A DNA stretch of 57,829 bases from STC-113 sp964618565 (GCA_964618565.1 CAZUBA010000009.1:1-57829), one strand, 5' to 3'; positions 18,910 to 29,657 are shown, counted from the first letter of the stretch. The notes: generated by a model from the sequence alone, not told the origin. A program made the numbers and translations.

Positions 18910-19920
18910 ATGAAAACTACAGAAATCTCCACTCTTGCATGAGGATGCTTCTGGTGCCTTGAGAGTGCTTTTGCTCAATTGCCTTGAGTGATTAGGGCAG
19001 AAGTATGATATGCCGGATGAACAGAAGTGAATCCCACATATGAGCAAGTAATATACTGAAGCACATGACACAGAGAGGCAATGCAGGTCGTATTTGATCC
19101 TGGACTCATTTCTTATGATGAAATACTTGTTCAATTTTGGTCTCAGATAGATCCGACAGATGATGGCTGACAATTCTCCGATAGAGGATTCAATTATACG
19201 ACGGTTATTTGGTTTCATACTTCTCTGCAAGAAAAAATAGCTCGTGAATCCAAAAAACGTCTTGAAGATTCTAATAAATTCCAGAAGCCTATAGTAACTC
19301 TTATTCTGCCATTTACGACATTTTATCCTGCAGAAGAATATCATCAGAAATATTACAGCAAATCAGCCTTCAGATATAGCTTATATAAAAAATGATCCTG
19401 AAGGACTGATTTCATAAATAAGAATTGGAATGAGGAAGCTAAGGAATACCTAAGATGAAAAGATGCCTATCTTGCCAAGAAATATGTGAGGCCAAGCAAG
19501 GAAGAGCTTATGGCAAAACTGGATACATTATCGTATGAGGTCACGCAGAACAAATGAACAGAGATTGCTTTTACCTCTAGTTATGAGAAAGATTGGAATT
19601 CATGAATATATGTAGATATAGTTAGCGGTGAACCATTATTCTCATCAAGAGACCAATATGATGCGTGATGCTGATGGCCTAGTTTCACTCGTCCGATAAG
19701 TCCGCACTTCATTAAGAGCGTAGAAGATACATCGCATTCAATGAAAAGGACGGAGATCAGAAGCAAGTATTGAGATAGTCATTTATGACATGTATTTAAT
19801 GATTGACCGAAGGAAGAGTGATGACAAAGATTTTGCATTAATTGAGCTGCACTCAGATTTGTGCCCAAAGAAAAACTTGAGGAAGAATGATATTGAGAGT
19901 ACTTGTATCTTTTTGAATAA
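18910..19920 (+). CDS. msrAB: bifunctional methionine sulfoxide reductase MsrA-MsrB fusion, 336 aa
   Basis: Table 25 ORF from ATG 18910 to TAA 19918-19920. MsrA domain (about 1-165): catalytic GGCFWCLESAF, GYAGGTEVNPTYEQVIYGST, GHREAMQVVFDP, DPTDDGGQFSDRG and a C-terminal EEYHQKYY. MsrB domain (about 195-336): VSGEPLFSSRDQYDAGCGWPSF, HVFNDGPKEEGGQRFCIN with the catalytic Cys. No signal peptide is seen. It repairs S- and R-methionine sulfoxides. Both GGCFWC glycines are split between TGA and GGA. Confidence 0.95.
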
Positions 19921-19967
19921 TATTGGGCAAATATAAAAGGAGAAATTTATTTTCTAATTATCCTATT

Positions 19968-20789
19968 ATGAAAAAAATAGCATTGCTTTCACCCCTTCTT
20001 TTTCTACTATTATCTTGTACTCCGAATAATGATCGAGATATGCAAAATGGAACAGGTGATACTACAAACTGACAAAATGAAGTTGTCGGAACTGGAGATA
20101 TAAGCACATGAAGTGTTGCATATTTTCCATGAAAATGAGAATATATCGGGTATTTTGCTAAGCCTGCCAGAGATTGAACTTATCCTGCACTCATCTTAAT
20201 ACATGAGTGGTGGTGACTTAATGATAATATAAAAAGTCTAGCAATGGATTTTGCCAAAGAAGGCTATGTTGTACTTGCTGCTGATATGTATTGAAGCAAG
20301 GTGGCCAAGAATGCTACCGAGGCTATGCAATTTGCTTCAGGAGTAACTAATAATGAAGCTGCCGCCTTCGATAATCTGAAATATGCAGTAGAATACCTTC
20401 AATGATTACCAGAAGTAGATGACAATAGAATGTGATCTGTAGGATGGTGTTTCTGATGATGATGGGCATATCAGATGGCAAAGAATAATCTCTGAACCAA
20501 AGTTTCTGTTATGTACTACTGAAGATTCAATCCTGAAGATGATCTATCTATGATGAGGTCACAGATACTAGGTCATTTTTGAGAAAAAGATATGAACATA
20601 AGCATTGATACGGTCAATGAATTTCAAGCAAAACTCAAGACTTTGACCTGAAGCCATATGGTCTATATTTATCCTAATGCAGGACATGGATTTGCCAATG
20701 AGCCAAGCGATAATTATGATGAAGAAGCTGCAAATCTTGCATGGCAAAGAACATTGGATTTCCTTAATGTTAATCTGAAACAGCAATAA
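19968..20789 (+). CDS. dienelactone hydrolase-family lipoprotein, 273 aa
   Basis: Table 25 ORF from ATG 19968 to TAA 20787-20789. Lipoprotein signal with LLLSC. Alpha/beta-hydrolase of the DLH type: YIGYFAKPARDGTYPALILIHEWWGLN, VVLAADMYG, nucleophile motif SVGWCFGGGWA (Cys in place of Ser, as in DLH), GHFGEKDMN (acid) and YPNAGHGFANE (His). Substrate unknown; secreted, lipid-anchored DLH proteins occur in several phyla. Confidence 0.92.
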
Positions 20790-20896
20790 TTCCACATCTT
20801 TTAAGGTATTGGAGTTTAAAAAAAATCTATCTCTAATTACATTTTACAATTTGTGTTTTTTAGTTAGAATAAATTGTTTAATAAATTTAATTAAAA

Positions 20897-21700
20897 ATGA
20901 GCACTAAACTTAGCAGATATATCACGTTTTTCATGTATATTCTTATATTTGTGCTGATAGTTTTGACATTTCTTGTTTTAGTGGACGGCTTCTATTGATC
21001 TTCAAAAACCGATACGACTCCAGTCGTACAAAGAACAGAAATAACCAAAGCCCCTCAGGCTGTTAAAGACCCACAACAAACCAAAGATAAAGCTCCTTCT
21101 CCATCTGCCGCCTCAATTGTTGTTCCTTTCGTGTCCCAGGCTCCTTTTGGAAATTGGTGAAACAGCATCTATAAGGAATGATGTGAGGAGGCATCAATCA
21201 TAATGGCTGTTTATTGGGCTAAATGAAAGGAATTGACAGCCACGATAGCAGATGCTGAAATCAAAAAAATATCAGACTTTGAAACAAAGCTGCTTTGAAA
21301 TTATTTGGACACATCTGTCTATGACACTGCAAAAGTCATGAAGGAGTATTTTTCTTTCGATCAATACAAGATAGTGGAAAATGTTACAAAAAACGGAATA
21401 AAGGATATATTGAATAATTGAAAAATAGTTATAGTTCCGGCTTATTGAAGGGATCTGAAAAACCCGAATTACACTCCGCCAGGACCAGTCGAACATATGC
21501 TGGTCGTAACTTGATATGATCCGAAAACTAAAAAATTCATAACTAATGATCCTTGAACTAAGAGTTGAAAATCATTCAAATATGATGAGGATGTCCTATT
21601 CAATGCCATTTGGTCATATTCTTCTAGTTCATCCGACTCAAAAGCTTCTGCTTACGGGAAAAGAGTAAAAACTGTGATTGAAGTATCAAAGACTCAATAA
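20897..21700 (+). CDS. membrane-anchored C39-like (papain-fold) peptidase, 267 aa
   Basis: Table 25 ORF from ATG 20897 to TAA 21698-21700. One N-terminal helix (residues 9-33), a Pro/Lys/Thr linker, then a Peptidase_C39_2-like domain: VVPFVSQAPFGNWG, IYKEGCEEASIIMAVYW (Cys 96 as nucleophile), IVPAYGRDL, GPVEHMLVVTGYD (His) and FITNDPGTKSG (Asn/Asp). Predicted to act outside the cytoplasmic membrane; substrate unknown. Confidence 0.83.
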
Positions 21701-21744
21701 AATATACCTTAAATTCTAAACCCTCTTCTTGAGTTGAGGGCATT

Positions 21745-22005
21745 GTTGTGTGTGCCACACGTCATCCTGAATTTATTTCAGGATCCACCTCATTAATCAT
21801 TATTTCATCCTACATCTATACCATCATCATCCATTAATGATATTAATATCCATACTTTACTGCAAAAGTATCCAAAAGCCCCCCACTTCTGTCATCCTCG
21901 GGCCCCCACTTCTGTCATCCTCGGGCCCCCACTTCTGTCATCCTCGGGCTTGACCCGGGGACCTGCCTGCCGGCAGGCAGGTCCATCTCATTGATCACTG
22001 GAAAC
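21745..22005. repeat. dispersed repeat block with a three-copy 23-bp tandem repeat
   Basis: The stretch 21701-22145 holds no gene until the promoter at 22121. It contains a 'gtcatcctgaa' repeat, a block resembling the start of the 38.6 and 39.1 kb elements (about 21850-21876), three tandem copies of GCCCCCACTTCTGTCATCCTC (about 21879-21948), then GGGCTTGACCCGGGGA and the palindrome CCTGCCTGCCGGCAGGCAGG. The orientation is opposite to the copies at 5.9 kb. Confidence 0.8.
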
Positions 22006-22120
22006 ATGAATCGAGATGATAATGATTATTCCTCAATAAAACAAGTCAAAATTTACGCTATTCAGGAAAAGTTTAAATTAACTTGATTTCCTTATTTTCA
22101 TATGTTAGTGTATCTTACAA

Positions 22121-22126
22121 TATAAT
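22121..22126 (+). promoter_or_regulatory. perfect -10 element before the 22146 gene
   Basis: TATAAT at 22121-22126 leaves at most about a dozen transcribed bases before the proposed TTG start at 22146, so the message would be nearly leaderless. Confidence 0.5.
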
Positions 22127-22145
22127 GTTTTAATCGTAGTGCTTA

Positions 22146-22445
22146 TTGCCTAATAATCATTGAGATAACGGGGAAATCATCCCTTTAATAAGATTGCTTG
22201 TCGGGCAATGGGAATGCGCACCGGCTCTTTTGGAATGACTGGAAAATGGAGATTTTTCTGAAAGTCAGATAAGTATGCTTTATGGTTTATTGAATGAAGC
22301 AATCACTGCTCTAAAATATGAATCAGAGAAATCTGCAAGGTTTGACATGTCAATAAAGTTTAAGGAAGCGATAAATAATGAAGTCATTGAAAAAAGATGA
22401 GATTTGGAAAAGTTAGAAAGTTTTATGTCTGATATTGACGGATAA
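22146..22445 (+). CDS. hypothetical protein, 99 aa (TTG start)
   Basis: Table 25 ORF ending at TAA 22443-22445. An in-frame TAG lies just upstream, and the first plausible initiator is TTG 22146 (LPNNHGDNGEIIPLIRLL). The second half is helical and charged (SMLYGLLNEAITALKYESEK). Two TGA codons before residue 35 and one near the end read as Gly. Family unknown. It starts a run of three genes that includes the Rel-like fragments. Confidence 0.6.
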
Positions 22446-22471
22446 CACCTTTTAATACAAAAACAAATATT

Positions 22472-22618
22472 ATGGGTATAGAAACAAATTCTGCATATTC
22501 ATACAGAATAATAACATACACTGTTGTTCTTGATAATTGAATGCATGCCGAGATACAGCTATCCACTTTAATGTCATCCATTGCTGCAGATATAGATCAT
22601 AATACTATCTATTTATAA
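22472..22618 (+). CDS. 48-aa fragment resembling the C-terminal edge of a RelA/SpoT synthetase domain
   Basis: Table 25 ORF from ATG 22472 to TAA 22616-22618. Residues 10-48 (SYRIITYTVVLDNGMHAEIQ, then LSTLMSSIAADIDHNTIYL) align by eye with the end of the RelA_SpoT domain ('YRaiHl.v...g..vEIQiRT...wa.ieH..Y'). The EIQxRT motif is altered to EIQLST, and the ATP-binding and catalytic parts are absent. It lies 17 bases before a Rel-type HD protein. It could be a decayed synthetase remnant or a minimal regulatory piece. Confidence 0.5.
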
Positions 22619-22635
22619 GCTTAGAATGAAAAAGA

Positions 22636-23634
22636 ATGAGCTCAAATAATATTTCGGATAACTTGGATGAAAAATTGACCGATAAAAAATGATATTACGT
22701 TTTCCGCTTCAGAAGAACAAACTGAACCGTTTATTATAATTGATATGTTAAAGCTTCTGATAAGTCTAGCGATAAAAAAATAAGTGAAGCCAGCGATTAT
22801 TTTAATAGTCTGGAGATGAAGTGACAGGTTTTCGATCAGGTTGAATTTGTTGATTCTCTTGAATCAATATGATTAAATGAAAAAGTTGTGGATTCTTGGG
22901 ATTCGATAAAAAGAAAAATCACTCCTGTAGAGAATAAAGATGACGTTCATGCACTATTGCATGATTTATCAAAAGAATGAGTTGATAGTGATACTGTTGA
23001 TGAATTAAGAAAAGAGCTTGATTTCAAAGGCAATAGAGCAAAATTTGAACAGTATATGCAACTGCATTTCAAGTGAGATGAGAAGCTTGAGATGGCATAT
23101 AATATTTGTATTGAGGCACATGATTGAGTTCCTGACCAATGATTCAAAGGAGTTCCTTACCACAACCATCCGATTCAAATGGCAAATATCGCCATAGAGA
23201 TTTTGGGGATAAAAGATTCTGCATTACTGCAGTGACTTCTCCTTCATGACGTGCCAGAAGACACTCATATAACAGAAGAGGACTTGGCTGTTCTTTTTTG
23301 AGAAGATGTAATGGAAATAGTAAAGGATGCAACAAGATTGGATGGTGAATCAAGGGGAGAATTTATAGACAGGGTAAAAAACAATCCTAGAATAAAATCA
23401 AAAATCGCAAAATGTTTGGACAGATACAATAATCTGATTCGTTCTTTCAGTATGAATGAAGGGAATTATAAGAATAACAAAAGGACCTTCAAGGAATACT
23501 TGCAAGCATATGTAAATGAAACCGAAGAAATATATATCCCAGCATTTGAAAATATTAAGGAATTGGAACCTCTTAAAAGTAAGTTCCATAAAGCCTTCTC
23601 AGCACTCAAAAAACGACTTGAAGGAATGAGATAA
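22636..23634 (+). CDS. RelA/SpoT-type HD-domain protein, 332 aa
   Basis: Table 25 ORF from ATG 22636 to TAA 23632-23634. The N-terminal 150 residues are charged and unrecognised. The HD region reads GVPYHNHPIQMANIAIEILG, LLQGLLLHDVPEDTHITEEDL (HD plus ED), LFGEDVMEIVKDATRL and KIAKCLDRYNNLIRSF, corresponding to 'VLHDVVEDT' and 'KLADRLHNMRT' of (p)ppGpp hydrolases. No synthetase domain follows. Two such hydrolase-type proteins (see 4016-5323) occur in this window. Confidence 0.8.
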
Positions 23635-23760
23635 AGGACCTTTGGGATATAGGGCAATGCCCGACGAAGGGTTGCTTCATTAATATCCTGTCATTTCGAC
23701 GGGACTCATCACCTCGGTTCTCTAGGCTGTTGATAATGGAGAGATGTCTCCAATCGATAC

Positions 23761-23788
23761 TTGACAAAATATCAATATTCCATATTTT
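23761..23788 (+). promoter_or_regulatory. promoter of the 23832 island gene
   Basis: TTGACA 23761-23766, a 16-base spacer, TATTTT 23783-23788, followed by an AGGAGG ribosome binding site at about 23821. Confidence 0.6.
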
Positions 23789-23831
23789 ACAGAAACAAAA
23801 ACAAATAATAACTTTCCTGTAGGAGGGAAAA

Positions 23832-24389
23832 ATGTATAAACTTGACGATATTCTGGTAGATTGGATTTTTAACCCCATTGCAAAGCGATTCCAGCTCTTG
23901 ACCGGCAAGAATTGCTACTACCTCGCTCAGATATGCTTCATAATGTGCGCTATCGCTTCAATAATGATAGGCGTCTACGATTTCATGTTTGCGCCCTATA
24001 CGTTAAGCGAGAAGCTGCGCTTGGCAGCCGTTCTTTTCATAAACAGCAACCTCTTCTTGTTAGCTGGCAATTGGATGCATGAAGAGCGGGTTAAGTTTGA
24101 GAAAATGAGAAAGAAAGCGCTTTGCAATGGCAGATTGGAGTATCAGTTTTTCAGGCTTGGCTTGATGTTGCTTATCCTCTACATCAACTTCATGATCCCG
24201 CTTATCAAAGACGATTTCGGCAAGCAATATTTTGAGTTCATTTCCTTGGTGCTTACAGGATTCGAGCTGGCGCTCTACTTTTTTGCTTGCACCCCGCTTC
24301 CCTCTGGAGAATCCAAAATAGGGGAGTGCGTCACAAATTTCAAAGCTTCTTTCGCCAAGAGGGAGCTGCAGAAAATACGCTACAAGTAA
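23832..24389 (+). CDS. four-helix membrane protein, 185 aa, standard code
   Basis: ATG 23832 preceded by GTAGGAGGG; TAA stop 24387-24389. Four hydrophobic segments (about 34-52, 66-80, 109-123, 133-150) with a cytoplasmic N-terminus. No family is recognised. No internal TGA, GGC/GGA glycines, GC-richer codons, a strong Shine-Dalgarno and its own terminator set it apart from the table 25 genes on both sides. Confidence 0.78.
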   Translation: MYKLDDILVDWIFNPIAKRFQLLTGKNCYYLAQICFIMCAIASIMIGVYDFMFAPYTLSEKLRLAAVLFINSNLFLLAGNWMHEERVKFEKMRKKALCNGRLEYQFFRLGLMLLILYINFMIPLIKDDFGKQYFEFISLVLTGFELALYFFACTPLPSGESKIGECVTNFKASFAKRELQKIRYK

Positions 24390-24431
24390 GTCATGCTTTT
24401 CCCCGGAATGAGCCTGAACTGCAAAAATAGA

Positions 24432-24465
24432 CAAAACCCCCCGCACAGAAGTTGCGGGGGTTTTG
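24432..24465 (+). terminator. intrinsic terminator
   Basis: AAAACCCCCCGCA and TGCGGGGGTTTT around a short loop, directly after the island gene. Confidence 0.88.
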
Positions 24466-24562
24466 CTTTGGTAATTAATATTTGTATTAAGTGTCAGAAT
24501 GTTATTATTGACAAATTAATTATTTATGTTAGTTTTCTCTGCATATAAATAAAAATATCAAT

Positions 24563-25006
24563 ATGGCTCAATGCAAATGACCAGATGAAAGTGTAAATGT
24601 ATTACCAAATTGATTCGATTTTATAATTGATGAATGACCAGAATTTCCTATTTTCATGAATAAAGAATTTTTTTATAGTGAGCAAATCACTTCAATGTTA
24701 TTTTCTATCTGAGCAGAATGCTGATGAATAGTAGATGAGAAACTGGGAAAGTATTTTGACAGTCAAGTGGAAGTGAGATTTAGAGATTGACGAATAAGCA
24801 GATGAAAATTAATCAGAAATACAATGATTCCTCTTGAATACTTAACTGGCTGATGACATCATTGTATAATAATGAAGTGAAAAGGAGAGATGGTTTACAT
24901 TTATTATATGGATTTAAGAGAATGAATTGAAATTAAATTAGATAAAGATTATATTTGATGACTTAAAGAGGATGTTTCTTGAAATGTAAAGGATATTATA
25001 GAATAA
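24563..25006 (+). CDS. hypothetical protein, 147 aa (table 25)
   Basis: ATG 24563 to TAA 25004-25006, with about thirteen in-frame TGA codons. It is a soluble protein with a beta-rich middle (VEVRFRDGRISRGKLIRN) and HH/Cys residues in GGGHHCIIMKGKG. A TTGACA at about 24509 gives a promoter. No known family is recognised. Confidence 0.68.
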
Positions 25007-25022
25007 TCATTATTTTTTGAAT

Positions 25023-25973
25023 ATGCGAATATATAAAACAGATGACATAGCCATAAGAATGGATAACTCAGTTGTAGGAGAATACTCATTTTTGAAATTT
25101 GATGTACCAATTGATGGAAAAATTGAACCAAAAAAAGATGTGCCAGTTAATATAATTGATTTTATTAGTAAAGATCATTATTTTAAAAAACTTTTAGATT
25201 ATCTTAAGGATAACATTACTCTATCAATCAATAATATTATTACAATTCTTGCAATTATCCCATTTGCTTTTTCAATTTTATATCAGCTCTTATATTTATT
25301 TAATTTCAACTCTTTATCATTATTTTCCTGGCAACAAGTTTTTTCAGATATTTGGACAATTTGAGCCCCCACCTTCATTTCCATTGTATTGATTTATTTT
25401 TTATTATTCCCCTTTAAAAATTTTATTAAAGAACATTTTTTGGATTCATATAAAAAATTTTTTAATGAAATAGATGAAATATTTAATACCCATAAGTATC
25501 AAAATATAATAAATTTTAATAAATTAATTATTGATATAAGTGATATCAGAAGATTTACATCCATTCTAAATAACTATAAAAATATAGATTGAATAAATAA
25601 TTTAAATAAGAGAGTTGTTAAAGTTAAAAGAAAGCCATCTTTTGCAAAATATCTAAATTATCTTAAATATCTGAAGCTAATATCAACTGAGAAGGGTAGT
25701 ATATTGTTGATGATCGCATCATTAACTATATTTTCTTGATGCATTTTATTAATTGGCAACATGATCATTCCTGAAACTTCTAATTATTGCTATACACTTG
25801 AAAATGGTTATGTTTGTGAAAATTGAGTTTATATGTATTGAAATGATAAATGGGTAGTTTTAAGTAAGGGTAATGTTATCGATAGATATTATGATGTCGA
25901 TGGGAACGATTTTGATATTATTCCAACTTCAGAAATAAAAAAAATTTCTCCTGGTAATAATTTATTCAAATAA
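25023..25973 (+). CDS. hypothetical membrane protein, 316 aa (table 25)
   Basis: ATG 25023 to TAA 25971-25973. The N-terminal 65 residues are soluble. Two close hydrophobic segments (about 70-92, 108-135) follow, then a long Lys/Asn/Ile-rich cytoplasmic stretch and a third helix near 230-250. After that comes an extracytoplasmic tail with paired Cys (NYCYTLENGYVCENG). Very AT-rich. Family unknown. Confidence 0.7.
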
Positions 25974-25977
25974 AAAT

Positions 25978-26086
25978 TTGACACCGCACAAAAAATAAAT
26001 ATATTATCCGTGTAAAGTATACACACCAAAAGTAACGCCTATAAGGCTTCAATTTTTTTACTTTAATTAGAGTGTAGAATATACAT
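25978..26086 (+). promoter_or_regulatory. promoter region with two NrtR-like operators (unknown gene 26108)
   Basis: TTGACA at 25978 and TATTAT at 26002-26007 are followed at once by operator GTGTAAAGTATACAC (26010-26024). A second operator, GTGTAGAATATACAT (26072-26086), overlaps a second TTTACT/TATACA promoter. The stretch between them (AAGGCTT, T run, ACTTTAATTA) is repeated at 33169-33205. Same arrangement as upstream of the Nudix operon. Confidence 0.72.
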
Positions 26087-26107
26087 ACTATAAATTAACA
26101 AGATATT

Positions 26108-27250
26108 ATGAAAAATTCAACCACACAACATCCTTGAACTCAGATTGGAAAAATAAATCAGGCAACGGCTAAGCCTGATGATGGAACAATAAAATTATGA
26201 GAGGAGGTAAAGGAAAAAGTCGGTGAAGCTCTGGAGGTTAAGACATATTGGGTTCCAGAAATACCGAAATATCAGTCAGAGTTATTCATAAAATTAGGAT
26301 TCAAAATATTGAAGATAGACGATAATAGCTACAGATACCATACTGTGACTCTGCCTGAAAACTGGAAAATGTGAGAAAGTGAAAGGGGCGGGCAGATAAA
26401 GTATATATTGGATGAAAAATGAAGGAAAAGGGTATTCATTACTGAAAGCGTAAGATTTGATGACCCGAGGACAGTCCTTATTAATCGCTACGAAATGAAA
26501 TATATGAGAGTAGATGAAGAGAGGGTAGAATGCTTCGTATATGATACAACAGATAGCGAAGATACTTGAAAAACAGAAGATTATAAGAAGCTTTATCATC
26601 TGATATTCGATGCAAAAAAATGAAGACAAAAATATACTAATGATGAAGAGAAGAAAGAAATGGAAGTGCAAAATAGGGAACTCACAAAAGCAATTCAAGA
26701 AAGAGAAAAAAGATGCAGATTATGGTTAACGGAAAATCTTCCAGATCATAATAATCCTCTTGCATATTGGGATAAGGCAAACAATATTCCGTATGAAGTG
26801 CCTTCCCTCTGAATTAGGGACAAGGAAATGTTCAAGAAAGTATGATTCATATTTCCTGAAAATGTCGTAGCTAATCCTTGATACACAAGATTTGTCTTGC
26901 CAGATTGATGGGCAAGGCAAAAAGATAACGAAGATAGCATGTTGGAATTTATATTCGACGAGAAATGAAGGAAGAGGGTAAAAGTCAATTTCAGAGAAAG
27001 ATTTGATATGATGTACACGCAACTGCTTTGCAGATATAATATTGATGAAATTCAAGTGAATGATGAAGAAAGAACAGTTTTCTTATATGACAGAGATTGA
27101 ACAAAAGCTGATCCGAAGAAACTTGAAGATTACAACATAATCCAAAAATGCACTTATAATCCAAAAACGCAAAAAGATACATACAGCGAAGTGTGGTACA
27201 GGGAATGCTTCATGAGAATGTTTGATCCTACCGCATACTGGGAGGAATAA
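26108..27250 (+). CDS. unknown protein with internal duplication, 380 aa; candidate NrtR target
   Basis: Table 25 ORF from ATG 26108 to TAA 27248-27250. Two related halves are visible. One (about residues 53-180) has LFIKLGFKI, RYHTVTLPENWKMGES, IKYILDEKGRKRVF and FDDPRTVLINRYEM. The other (about 230-360) has MFKKVGFIFPENV, GYTRFVLPDGWARQ, LEFIFDEKGRKRVKVNFRERFDM and CRYNI. Each ends with a 'YD.' plus 'K..DY' block. No family is recognised. Its promoter carries two copies of the operator shared with nrtR, and nadE follows, so a role in NAD or ADP-ribose metabolism is inferred. Confidence 0.75.
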
Positions 27251-27346
27251 TTAATCTCATCACGAGGAGGAACGAACCACGTTGCACTCTCGATGACGAA
27301 TACTGCAAAGCAACTTTATATTTTCTATTTTTAATTTTAAATTTCC

Positions 27347-29149
27347 ATGTATAGAATATCACAAATGCAGGTAATGCCAGGAAGGCCAGATCTGAACCAA
27401 AAGAAGATAATCGCTGAAATCGGACAAGCGAAAGCCGACGGTATAAGCCTTATAATTTTTCCTGAAATGGCGGTTCCAGGCTATATGCTTGGAGATAAGT
27501 GGGAAAATGACAGATTTGTGCTTGATGCATACAATAAAAATGAAGCAATAATCAAGGCAACAGAATGAAACATAACTGCAATATGGTGAAATATACTGCC
27601 AAAAATTAATGAAAGATGAGATGATGGCAGAATCCGCAAATATAATGCAGCGTTTGTGGCTTACGATTGAAAAATAGTTTCAAATAAATGAACCGGAGAT
27701 TCCATACTTAAAACTTTAATGCCGAAGTATAGGGAATTCGATGATGAGAGGCACTTTTATTCTTTGCTTAAATTATCTCAAGAAAAAAACATCGATTACA
27801 AAGATCTTCTAGAGCCATATGACCTGATTATAAATTGAGAAGAAAAGAAAGTCGGAGTCATAATCTGTGAGGATATGTGGGATGATGATTATTATGCAAA
27901 ACCTGTAGAAATCCTTAAAGAAAAGTGAGCTGCGCTTATTATAAATATCTCAGCTTCTCCATTTGGAATAGGAAAGTCCGACAAAAGAGATAGGATTCTT
28001 GCAATAAAGAGTTTATGAATAGAGATGATTTATGCCAATAATGTCTGAATCCAAAACAATGGAAAAAATATATTTGTTTTTGATGGATCAAGTGTTGTTT
28101 TCAATAATTGAAACAAAGCATCTCAAGCAAAGGCTTTTACAGATAAGAATCTTGATGAATGAAATTCTGTTGAAAATTGAGAAACGGAAATTGAAAAAAT
28201 CTGCAATGCGCTAATCTATGGAATAAAAGAATATTTCAAACTTATAAAAAAAGATAAAGTCGTATTATGACTTTCTGGCTGAGTCGATTCAGCTGTAGTC
28301 GCAGCGCTTATGGTCTTGGCTCTTGGCAAAGAGAATGTCATAACAGTCAATATGCCTTCAAGGTTCAACTCAAAAACAACACAGAATTTAGCTCAAAAGC
28401 AAGCAGAAATCCTATGAATAGAATATTATGTTTTCCCGATTCAAGATGCGGTTGACCTTACTGCCCTAGAATTTGAGAAAATATTCGGGAAATTGCCAAG
28501 CTGACTCGTATTAGAAAATATCCAAGCCCGAGACAGAGGGTCAAGAGTCCTAGCATGACTCGCAGCTCTTAAGGGCGCAGTCTTCACTAACAATTGAAAT
28601 AAATCTGAAATTGCTCAAGGTTATGCAACCTTATATTGAGATGTGAATTGAAGCATTTGTCCGATATGAGACCTTTATAAGACTCAAGTTTGGGAACTGG
28701 CAAGATACATAAATTCAAGTAAAGGAAATATGATTCTCAATGATATAATCGAGCTCATCCCATCAGCAGAATTAAGTGAAAATCAAAATGTCGATGAAGG
28801 ATTAGGGGATCCTTTCAATTATGAATATCTTGATAAATTACTCTACCGATTTGTTGAGCTTCGTAAAGATCCTGTTGATATCTTGGAGTACTATAGAGAT
28901 TGAAGATTAACAGAGGAATTGAATCTTAATTTTAAGATATGAGAATACTTTGCAGATGCTAAATCTTTTATAGATGACTTAGAAAAGGTTTATAGGAATC
29001 TCGGATTATTCTTCTTCAAGAGAATTCAGGCTCCGCCTATTATAGCAGTAAGCAAGCGCGCATTCTGATATGATCTGCGTGAAGCTGTGCTTGATGATTA
29101 TCTGCTAGATGAATACCTCGAGCTGAAAGGGCAATTATTTTGACAATAA
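27347..29149 (+). CDS. nadE: glutamine-dependent NAD+ synthetase, 600 aa
   Basis: Table 25 ORF from ATG 27347 to TAA 29147-29149. N-terminal nitrilase-like amidase domain with the Glu-Lys-Cys triad: IIFPEMAVPGY (E40), LMPKYREFDD (K127), GVIICEDMW (C174). C-terminal PP-loop ATPase domain: VVLGLSGGVDSAVVAALM at about 305-320, NMPSRFNSKTT, IQARDRGSRVLAGLAA, FTNNGNKSEIAQGYATLYGD and PIGDLYKTQVWELAR. It converts nicotinate adenine dinucleotide to NAD+ using ATP and glutamine. The domain order is that of bacterial NadE2-type enzymes. Confidence 0.96.
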
Positions 29150-29224
29150 GATCTGGAAATGACAAAGCTCATTAACATCAAATGATAAATTATTAATCAA
29201 AACCAATGCACAATCCTGAATTTA

Positions 29225-29345
29225 TCTTATGACCTGCCTGATGCCTCTGGAAGGTCCATATCATTAATCAGATGGATTGCCACGCCTGCCTGCCGGTAGG
29301 CAGGTCGTTTTCCTCCTCCAATGACGAAAAGATTACGTCATCCTG
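29225..29345. repeat. dispersed intergenic repeat
   Basis: GACCTGCCTGATGCCTCTGG with 'ccatatcattaatca', then the palindrome CCTGCCTGCCGGTAGGCAGG and 'tcgtttt..tgacg'. A member of the family seen at 6.0 and 21.9 kb. Confidence 0.75.
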
Positions 29346-29435
29346 TCTGCCTTAATTATATAATCAAAAAATATAAATCTTTATTCGTCAAATAATTAAT
29401 GAGATTTTGGCTAAAACAAAGAGCCCCTGAGGGCT

Positions 29436-29657
29436 CTAGTCGGAATATCCGCGGGGGATTTTTTTTGTCGTGTTCTTTTGTTTCCCTTTCCCGAATATCA
29501 ATGGGAAGATGAGAATCAAGATCACGGCAGTTAAGCCAATGGCAGCCAAATGAAAGCTCAGTTTCGGTATTCTCATGTAATTCTGATTGAGATAAATCCC
29601 AGCAGACGAACACAAGACGATAATGATTGCAATTCTGTAGAATACGCCATGGTACAT
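29436..29657 (-). CDS. small membrane protein, 73 aa, standard-code island
   Basis: ATG 29657 preceded by AAAGGAGGTGG; TAG stop 29436-29438. Two hydrophobic segments (about 6-22 and 33-56) and a Lys-rich tail. No TGA in frame. The stop codon lies inside a GAGCCC/GGGCTC terminator followed by TTTGTTTT. Family unknown. The gene sits between nadE and nadK on the opposite strand. Confidence 0.68.
   Translation of the reverse strand: MYHGVFYRIAIIIVLCSSAGIYLNQNYMRIPKLSFHLAAIGLTAVILILIFPLIFGKGKQKNTTKKIPRGYSD

Noticed and set aside
18910..19920. TGA codons as selenocysteine in MsrAB
   Set aside because: The TGA codons fall on glycines of the family, while the catalytic positions are encoded by TGC; no SECIS element is needed.
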